Source of the DNA: Rhodoferax sp.
GTDB taxonomy: Bacteria; Pseudomonadota; Gammaproteobacteria; Burkholderiales; Burkholderiaceae_C
Reading direction: 5' to 3'
NCBI GenBank assembly: GCA_028711355.1
Contig: JAQTSL010000080.1
Location: 1-12,340 of the forward strand
Length of the DNA: 12,340 nucleotides
This document shows, piece after piece, positions 7,697 through 12,340 of this stretch; the stretch's first letter is position 1; each line of letters begins with the position of its first letter. The translations under genes and the position numbers were made by a program. The notes below the pieces were generated by a model. The model worked only from the letters and a program-made list of their open reading frames with translations, did not search any database and was not told where the DNA came from.

Positions 7697-7712
7697 TGAC
7701 CTACGATGGTCA
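7697..7712 (+). promoter_or_regulatory. Extra 5' hairpin of the nrt leader RNA
   Basis: TGACC-TACGAT-GGTCA: a perfect 5-bp stem with a six-base loop, at the very 5' end of the predicted transcript and 10 bases before the first ANTAR hairpin. The loop has G at position 4 but U, not A, at position 1, so it is only a partial match to the ANTAR loop rule. It may protect the 5' end or be a third weak contact. Confidence 0.4.
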
Positions 7713-7722
7713 ATTGACTAAA

Positions 7723-7768
7723 GCCGCCCAATGGCGGGTGGCCCCGTCAAAAAAGGACAAAGGCGTCC
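7723..7768 (+). promoter_or_regulatory. ANTAR (NasT) RNA target: two hairpins P1 and P2
   Basis: P1 is GCCGCCC-AATGGC-GGGTGGC (7723-7742), a 7-bp stem with one G-U pair. P2 is GGAC-AAAGGC-GTCC (7755-7768), a 4-bp stem. Both have hexaloops with A at position 1 and G at position 4, the known rule for ANTAR substrates, and the two loops are identical at five of six bases (AANGGC). The linker is 12 bases. P2's loop and 3' strand (7763-7768) are the base of the 5' arm of the terminator, so P2 and the terminator cannot form together. NasT bound to P1-P2 should therefore allow read-through into nrtA. Read by eye; not folded by program. Confidence 0.75.
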
Positions 7769-7824
7769 CCACCCACAGGCTGCAACCCATGCGTTGCGAC
7801 TTGTGCGGTGAGGACGCTTTTTTT
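7763..7824 (+). terminator. Factor-independent terminator (attenuator) in the nrt leader
   Basis: GCGTCC (7763-7768) pairs with GGACGC (7812-7817). After one C-A mismatch CACC (7770-7773) pairs with GGTG (7807-7810), then CACA (7774-7777) with TGTG (7802-7805), and the top is a TGCAAC/GTTGCG stem around CCATGC (7787-7792). Seven T follow at 7818-7824. It ends 30 bases before nrtA, so it is an attenuator for the operon, not the end of nasT. A ribosome-binding site AAGGAG (7842-7847) lies between it and nrtA. Confidence 0.85.
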
Positions 7825-7841
7825 ATTTCTGATTTTCCTTA

Positions 7842-7847
7842 AAGGAG
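7842..7847 (+). promoter_or_regulatory. Ribosome-binding site of nrtA
   Basis: AAGGAG, 7 bases before the ATG at 7855. It confirms the nrtA start and lies outside the terminator hairpin, so leader control acts on transcription and not on ribosome access. Confidence 0.8.
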
Positions 7848-7854
7848 CTTTGCC

Positions 7855-9099
7855 ATGACTGATCTTCTGAGATCGAGCCTCAGCCGCCGCGCTGTATTGC
7901 AATCCGCCGCGGTAGGTGCCGTGGGTATCAGCCCGGCGCTGCGCTCCATGGCGTACGCCGCGGGCTCTGATGCACCAGAAAAAACCGAAGTCAAGATCGG
8001 CTTCATTCCGCTGACCGACTGCGCCAGTGTGGTCATGGCCAGCGTGTTGGGGCTGGACAAAAAATACGGGGTCAAGATCACCCCCACCAAAGAAGCCAGC
8101 TGGGCCGGGGTGCGTGACAAGTTGGTCAACGGCGAACTCGACTTTGCCCACGTGCTCTACGGCCTGGTCTACGGCGTGCACCTGGGTGTGGGTGGGGCTA
8201 AAAAAGACATGGCGGTGTTGATGAACCTCAACCACAACGGCCAGGCCATTACCCTCTCCAAAAAACTGGCCGACAAAGGCGCGGTGGATGGTGCCGGCCT
8301 GGCCAAGCTGATGGCCGCTGAAAAACGCGACTACACCTTCGCCCAGACCTTCCCGACCGGCACGCATGCCATGTGGTTGTATTACTGGCTGGCCGCCAAC
8401 GGCATCAACCCGATGACGGGGGCCAAGGTCATCACCGTGCCACCGCCGCAAATGGTCGCCAACATGCGGGTGGGCAACATGGACGGCTTTTGTGTGGGCG
8501 AACCCTGGAACCACCGCGCCATCATCGACGGCATTGGGGTCACGGCAGCCACCACGCAAGAGGTGTGGAAAGATCACCCCGAGAAAGTGCTGGGAACCAC
8601 CGCCGACTTCGTCAAGCAATACCCCAATACCGCGCGCGCCGTCATAGCGGCCATTCTGGAAGCTGGCAAGTGGATTGACGCTGGCCTGCAAAACAAAAAC
8701 AAAATGGCCGAAACCATTGCCGCCAAGAGCTACGTGAACACCAGTGTGGATGCCATCAACCAGCGCATTTTGGGGCGCTACCAGAACGGCATGGGCAAGA
8801 CCTGGGATGACCCCAACCACATGAAGTTTTTCAACGACGGCGCGGTCAACTTCCCCTACCTGTCTGACGGCATGTGGTTCCTGACGCAACACAAACGCTG
8901 GGGCTTGCTCAAAGAGCACCCCGACTACCTGGCAGTGGCCAAGCAGATCAACCAGATTGACCTTTACAAACAAGCCGCGACGGCCAGCAAAACGCCGATT
9001 CCGAAAGACGTGATGCGCACCAGCAAACTGATAGACGGCGTGGTTTGGGACGGCAAAGATCCGAAGAAATACGCCGACGGCTTCAAAGTTAAAGCCTAA
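7855..9099 (+). CDS. nrtA: Nitrate ABC transporter, substrate-binding protein
   Basis: A 414-residue periplasmic protein that captures nitrate (perhaps nitrite) and delivers it to NrtB. The N-terminus is a Tat signal: twin-arginine 'SLSRRAVLQSAAVGAVG' followed by an AYA-AG cleavage region at about 33-37. This distinguishes it from the cytoplasmic sensor NasS, which is NrtA-like but lacks a signal. Family motifs: 'KIGFIPLTDCASVV', 'ASWAGVRDKL', 'FPTGTHAMWLYYWLAANGI', 'VPPPQMVANMRVGNMDGFCVGEPWN', 'WKDHPEKVLGTT'. As I recall, the cyanobacterial NrtA structure contacts nitrate through Trp102, Gln155, His196, Gly240 and Lys269; W83, Q130, H171, G215 and K244 stand at matching positions, the last four with the same spacing after Q. 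It is first in the operon behind the attenuator, and its stop overlaps the ribosome-binding site of nrtB. A bicarbonate (CmpA) role is much less likely next to nirB. Confidence 0.95.
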   Translation: MTDLLRSSLSRRAVLQSAAVGAVGISPALRSMAYAAGSDAPEKTEVKIGFIPLTDCASVVMASVLGLDKKYGVKITPTKEASWAGVRDKLVNGELDFAHVLYGLVYGVHLGVGGAKKDMAVLMNLNHNGQAITLSKKLADKGAVDGAGLAKLMAAEKRDYTFAQTFPTGTHAMWLYYWLAANGINPMTGAKVITVPPPQMVANMRVGNMDGFCVGEPWNHRAIIDGIGVTAATTQEVWKDHPEKVLGTTADFVKQYPNTARAVIAAILEAGKWIDAGLQNKNKMAETIAAKSYVNTSVDAINQRILGRYQNGMGKTWDDPNHMKFFNDGAVNFPYLSDGMWFLTQHKRWGLLKEHPDYLAVAKQINQIDLYKQAATASKTPIPKDVMRTSKLIDGVVWDGKDPKKYADGFKVKA

Positions 9100-9109
9100 G
9101 GAGATGACC

Positions 9110-10042
9110 ATGGTCAGCGCCGTTTTTCACTCGCCACTGGAAGCCTCTGGCCCTGAGCAAATGGCTTCTACCGCGCCACACAAAACTATGAAATCAGTAG
9201 CTACTCAAGCAGCAGGTACAAGGGCTAACGCCTCAAAAAGCTTGCAGAAACCAGCCTTCGACTGGCGTGCTTTGTGGCTGGCCGTGTTGCCACCCCTGCT
9301 GGGGCTGGGGTTGTTGATTGGCATCTGGGCGCTGGTGAGCATCAGCACCGCCAGCAGCATTCCGTCACCCATCGACACGTTCAAACAAGCTGTGGTGATT
9401 TTCAGCGACCCGTTCTACCGCAACGGCCCCAACGACCAAGGCGTGGGCTGGAACATTTTGATGAGTCTGCAACGCGTGGCGGTGGGCTTTGGGCTGGCCG
9501 CTGCGGTGGGTATTCCAGCCGGGTTTGCGATTGGCCGCTTTGAATTTTTGAGTCGCATGTTCAACCCGCTGATCAGCCTGCTGCGCCCGGTCTCGCCCTT
9601 GGCCTGGTTGCCGATTGGCTTGCTGGTATTCAAGGGCGCGGACCCGGCCGCCATCTGGACGATCTTCATCTGCAGCATCTGGCCGATGGTGATCAACACG
9701 GCCGTGGGGGTGCAGCGCGTGCCGCAGGATTACATGAACGTGGCGCGGGTGCTGAATTTGAGCGAATGGAAGATCGTCACCAAGATTTTGTTCCCCTCGG
9801 TGCTGCCCTACATGCTCACTGGCGTGCGGCTGGCGGTGGGCACGGCCTGGCTGGTGATCGTAGCCGCCGAGATGCTGACCGGCGGTGTCGGCATTGGCTT
9901 CTGGGTCTGGGACGAGTGGAACAACCTGAACGTCAAAAACATCATCATCGCCATCTTTGTGATTGGCATCGTCGGGCTGATTCTGGAATATGCGCTGGTC
10001 AAGGTGGCCACAGCATTCACGTTTGAAGAAGTCAAAAGCTAA
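9110..10042 (+). CDS. nrtB: Nitrate ABC transporter, permease
   Basis: A 310-residue inner-membrane permease of the binding-protein-dependent type. About six membrane segments are seen, from 'LAVLPPLLGLGLLIGIWALV' to 'IIIAIFVIGIVGLILEYALV'. The EAA-like loop that docks the ATPase is 'NVARVLNLSEWKIVTKILFPS' (about 210-230). Start: AAGGAG (9098-9103) is glued to an ATG at 9104 but stands six bases from the ATG at 9110, so 9110 is chosen; the other adds only two residues. The first 45 or so residues form a hydrophilic extension before the first membrane segment. About 20 of them ('MKSVATQAAGTRANASKSL') are encoded by a short interspersed repeat in frame. Neighbours nrtA and nrtD, same strand, fix the role. 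Confidence 0.94.
   Translation: MVSAVFHSPLEASGPEQMASTAPHKTMKSVATQAAGTRANASKSLQKPAFDWRALWLAVLPPLLGLGLLIGIWALVSISTASSIPSPIDTFKQAVVIFSDPFYRNGPNDQGVGWNILMSLQRVAVGFGLAAAVGIPAGFAIGRFEFLSRMFNPLISLLRPVSPLAWLPIGLLVFKGADPAAIWTIFICSIWPMVINTAVGVQRVPQDYMNVARVLNLSEWKIVTKILFPSVLPYMLTGVRLAVGTAWLVIVAAEMLTGGVGIGFWVWDEWNNLNVKNIIIAIFVIGIVGLILEYALVKVATAFTFEEVKS
9184..9244 (+). repeat. Short interspersed repeat, copy 2 (inside nrtB)
   Basis: From ACTATGAAATCAG to AAAGCTTG. It aligns to the reverse complement of 1567-1625 along its length and to the reverse complement of 7628-7654 at its left end. It is read in frame as part of nrtB, near the N-terminus, before the first membrane segment. The inverted-repeat core is more worn here than in copy 1. 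Confidence 0.7.
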
Positions 10043-10083
10043 TCACTCCGCCCTGTCCTCAACTGATTAAAAAGGGGAACACC

Positions 10084-10920
10084 ATGCATGACAACCAAAC
10101 CACCAAGTTCATCGACATCGTGGGCGTTGAGCAAACGTTCAAGACGAAAAAAGGCCCGTTCTGCGCGCTGCAAGACGTGAACTTGACGGTTGCCAAAGGC
10201 GAATTTGTGGCGCTCATCGGCCACTCGGGTTGTGGCAAATCCACCCTGCTCAATTTGATTGCCGGCCTGACCACGCCCACCCAGGGTCACTTGTTGTGTG
10301 ACAACCGCGAAATTGTCGGCCCCGGCCCGGACCGCGCTGTGGTGTTTCAAAACCACTCGCTGCTGCCCTGGCTGACCTGTTTCGAGAACGTTTATCTGGG
10401 TGTAGAACGTGTCTTTGGTGCGGCCAACAAATCCACCGGTGCGCCCTCAGAAAACAAGGCGAAGCTGATGGCGCGCACCGATGCGGCACTGGCACTGGTG
10501 GGCCTGACCCCGGCGGCACAAAAACGCCCTGGCGAGATCAGCGGCGGCATGAAACAGCGTGTGGGCATTGCCCGCGCTTTGGCCATGGAGCCCAAGGTAC
10601 TGCTGATGGACGAGCCCTTTGGCGCATTGGATGCCTTGACCCGCGCCAAGCTGCAAGACGAGTTGCTGGAAATTGTGTCCCGCACCCGCAGCACCGTGGT
10701 GATGGTGACGCACGACGTGGACGAAGCCGTGCTCTTGAGCGACAAGATTGTCATGATGACCAACGGCCCGGCCGCCACCATCGGCGAGGTGCTGTCGGTC
10801 AAGCTGGCGCGCCCGCGCAACCGCGTGGCCCTGGCGGAAGACCGACAGTATGTGCAGTACCGCAAAGCCGTCATCGACTTTTTGTACACCCGCCAAAGCC
10901 ACGTTGAAAAAGCCGCTTGA
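10084..10920 (+). CDS. nrtD: Nitrate ABC transporter, ATP-binding protein
   Basis: A 278-residue ATPase that powers nitrate import on the cytoplasmic face of NrtB. Walker A GHSGCGKST at 46-54, Q-loop 'VFQNHSLLPWL', signature ISGGMKQR at about 152-159 (Ile in place of the usual Leu), Walker B 'VLLMDEP' with D176 and catalytic E177, switch H210 in 'VTHDVDEA'. The length matches cyanobacterial NrtD; NrtC carries an extra NrtA-like C-terminal domain which is absent here, although proteobacterial copies are often named nrtC. A GGGG ribosome-binding site (10074-10077) lies in the 41-base gap after nrtB. The family also includes taurine, sulfonate and cyanate ATPases, but the neighbours point to nitrate. 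Confidence 0.93.
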   Translation: MHDNQTTKFIDIVGVEQTFKTKKGPFCALQDVNLTVAKGEFVALIGHSGCGKSTLLNLIAGLTTPTQGHLLCDNREIVGPGPDRAVVFQNHSLLPWLTCFENVYLGVERVFGAANKSTGAPSENKAKLMARTDAALALVGLTPAAQKRPGEISGGMKQRVGIARALAMEPKVLLMDEPFGALDALTRAKLQDELLEIVSRTRSTVVMVTHDVDEAVLLSDKIVMMTNGPAATIGEVLSVKLARPRNRVALAEDRQYVQYRKAVIDFLYTRQSHVEKAA

Positions 10921-10964
10921 ACCCACCCAAACCAATCCAGCCAATCAAGCGTCAGAGACACACC

Positions 10965-11852
10965 ATGAGCAAAAAAACTTTCATTCGGGCCGTTGAATAC
11001 TGGCTGCCAGATGCCACCGATAGCTTGCTTGAATTTGGCGGCGGCTTCTATGGCGACGCCAAGCGCTTGCAAGCGAGCAGCGAAACCCTGTGTTTTGGCC
11101 GGGGCGAAGGCTTGCCAGGTCAAGCCTGGGACAGCGGCCACCCGGTGATGCTGATCAACCTGCAATTGCCCCTGTTTCGCCGTGCGCCAGCAGCCCTGGC
11201 GCACGGTTTGACCAGCGCCGTGGCCTTGCCCAGCTTCAAAGGCGAGCAGCTGTGCGCTGTGACCGTGCTGTTTTGTGGCGATGACCAAGACCACGCCGGT
11301 GCCATTGAACTGTGGCACAACGACCCCACCGAGAACGTTGACCTGACGTTGCTAGAAGGCTACTACGGCAGCACCGGCGACACCTTTGAATTTTTGTCGC
11401 GCAACACCAGCTTTCGCGCAGGAACCGGCCTGCCTGGGCGTGCCTGGGGCAGCCAAGCGCCCGTGTTCATGCCCGACCTGGGTCGGGGCTCGGGCTTTTT
11501 GCGTACTGACAGCGCCCTCAAAGTGGGCATCAACCGGGGCTTTGCCGTGCCTTGCAGCAGTGCTGATGGCAACCACTATGTGCTGGCCTTTTTGAGCGCT
11601 TTGGCTACGCCCATTGCCAGGCAGGTCAACGTGTGGGCTCCAGACGCGCTGCAATCCCATTTGGAACACAGCTTCGGGTTTTCTGAAGTCGAAGGGTCAG
11701 CGCTGGCCACCAACCCCGGCAAATTGACCTTTGAGGGCAACCGGGTTGGACAAGTGTTCAGCACGGGCGTGCCAAGACTTGATGACCAAACCCTGCTGAT
11801 GCCCGTGGGACACCTGGGTCAGGTGATGGCTGTGCTTGGACTGACTCTTTAA
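10965..11852 (+). CDS. Tandem GAF-domain protein of the nitrate operon, role unknown
   Basis: A 295-residue soluble protein with no signal peptide or membrane segment. It contains an internal repeat with a GAF look: 'FGRGEGLPGQAWDSGHPVML ...' (about 44-105) and 'FRAGTGLPGRAWGSQAPVFM ...' (about 150-212). A third, degenerate unit follows at about 258-295 ('NRVGQVFSTGVPRLDDQ ... LMPVGHLGQVMAVLGL'). A stretch 'AIELWHNDPTENVDLTLLEGYYG' links the first two. There is no output domain (no HTH, kinase or GGDEF). ATG 10965 is preferred over a TTG at 10917 that overlaps the nrtD stop; its ribosome-binding site is weak. It lies between nrtD and nirB, 44 and 18 bases away, so it is co-transcribed. GAF domains bind small molecules or haem/Fe-S; a sensor or partner of NasT is possible but not shown. 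Confidence 0.8.
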   Translation: MSKKTFIRAVEYWLPDATDSLLEFGGGFYGDAKRLQASSETLCFGRGEGLPGQAWDSGHPVMLINLQLPLFRRAPAALAHGLTSAVALPSFKGEQLCAVTVLFCGDDQDHAGAIELWHNDPTENVDLTLLEGYYGSTGDTFEFLSRNTSFRAGTGLPGRAWGSQAPVFMPDLGRGSGFLRTDSALKVGINRGFAVPCSSADGNHYVLAFLSALATPIARQVNVWAPDALQSHLEHSFGFSEVEGSALATNPGKLTFEGNRVGQVFSTGVPRLDDQTLLMPVGHLGQVMAVLGLTL

Positions 11853-11870
11853 AACGCACAAGGCAAAGCG

Positions 11871-12340
11871 ATGAAAAAAATGAAATTGGTTATGGTGGGC
11901 AACGGCATGGCGGGGGTGCGCACCCTTGAAGAGCTGCTGAAAATAGCGCCCGAGCTGTATGACATCACGGTGTTTGGCGCCGAGCCGCACCCCAACTACA
12001 ACCGCATCTTGCTCAGCCCGGTGCTGGCGGGCGAGCAAACCCTGGATCAAATTGTGCTCAACGACTGGTCTTGGTACAAAGACAACCACATCACCTTGCA
12101 CGCGGGCTGGCGTGTGACCTCGGTGGACCGTGTCAAACGCCAAGTGCATGCCCAAAACGCCGCCGGCGAAACCATCAGCACCGGCTACGACCGCCTGCTG
12201 CTGTGTACCGGCTCCAACCCGTACATGCTGCCTATTGCGGGCAAAGACCTGGCAGGCGTGCTTGCCTACCGCGATATTGCCGACACCAACGCCATGATTG
12301 ACGCAGCCACGCACTACAAACACGCCGTGGTCATAGGCGG
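11871..12340 (+). CDS. nirB: NADH-dependent nitrite reductase, large subunit (N-terminal part, 3' truncated)
   Basis: The first 156 or so residues of a cytoplasmic enzyme that reduces nitrite to ammonium with NADH, using FAD, Fe-S and sirohaem. The FAD-binding start 'KLVMVGNGMAGVRTLEELL' has the GxGxxG turn. It is followed by the NirB hallmark 'FGAEPHPNYNRILLSPVLAGE', then 'LLLCTGSNPYMLPIAG', and the window ends at 'HAVVIGG', the beginning of the NADH-binding fold. The sirohaem/Fe-S part lies beyond the edge. Start ATG 11871 has AAGG about 8 bases upstream; a second in-frame ATG stands at 11880. Some species call the assimilatory form nasB; with an nrt importer in front the role here is probably assimilatory. 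Confidence 0.93.
   Translation, partial: MKKMKLVMVGNGMAGVRTLEELLKIAPELYDITVFGAEPHPNYNRILLSPVLAGEQTLDQIVLNDWSWYKDNHITLHAGWRVTSVDRVKRQVHAQNAAGETISTGYDRLLLCTGSNPYMLPIAGKDLAGVLAYRDIADTNAMIDAATHYKHAVVIG

Noticed and set aside
7736..7774. GGGTGG (7736-7741) pairing with CCACCC (7769-7774) as the main antiterminator
   Set aside because: It is a possible competing fold, but it would break up P1. P2 overlapping the terminator explains the switch in the way known for ANTAR leaders, so the simpler model was kept.
7747..9111. A 454-codon open frame on the minus strand across nrtA
   Set aside because: It is the antisense shadow of nrtA. The translation is rich in His, Gly and Val with no recognisable domain, while the + strand protein is a clear NrtA with ribosome-binding site and Tat signal.
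10392..11318. A 308-codon minus-strand frame across nrtD and the GAF gene
   Set aside because: Spans two well-supported + strand genes and shows no domain; a composition artefact of GC-rich coding DNA.
1..12340. CRISPR arrays, tRNA or rRNA genes, transposases, prophage or phage-defence genes
   Set aside because: None seen; no regular direct repeats, no tRNA-like cloverleaf and no mobile-element proteins in the window.

Overview
The window looks like chromosomal DNA from a betaproteobacterium of the Comamonadaceae type (Rhodoferax / Polaromonas / Acidovorax relatives). The basis is the high-GC coding style, the family relationships of the encoded proteins, and a short interspersed repeat of a kind I remember as common in that family. 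Species cannot be told from this stretch.

Left part (1-2963, + strand): the C-terminal half of an AcrB/MexB-type RND multidrug efflux pump, followed by its OprM-like outer-membrane channel lipoprotein. This is the end of a tripartite efflux operon whose adaptor gene would lie to the left. A copy of the short repeat sits at the junction and encodes most of the channel's signal peptide. No normal start codon is visible for the channel gene.

Middle part (2964-6755): a large membrane-bound GGDEF-EAL protein on the minus strand, ending back to back with the channel gene with no spacer. Divergent from it is a small DUF1499 lipoprotein of unknown function.

Right part (6836-12340, + strand): a nitrate/nitrite assimilation locus. 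It begins with nasT, an ANTAR-domain RNA-binding antiterminator. A 342-base gap follows, holding a very good sigma-54 promoter, a two-hairpin ANTAR RNA target with matching hexaloops, and a strong factor-independent terminator whose 5' arm overlaps the second hairpin. Then come nrtA (Tat-exported nitrate-binding protein), nrtB (permease), nrtD (ATPase), a tandem-GAF protein of unknown role and the start of nirB (NADH nitrite reductase large subunit).

How the right part should work: under nitrogen limitation sigma-54 with an NtrC-type activator would start transcription at about 7695. RNA polymerase then stops at the leader terminator unless NasT holds the second hairpin and blocks terminator folding. 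Nitrate is imported by NrtABD and, once reduced to nitrite by an enzyme not in the window, is reduced to ammonium by NirB. The usual NasT partner, the nitrate sensor NasS, is not next to nasT. The tandem-GAF protein in the operon is a candidate sensor, but this is only an inference.
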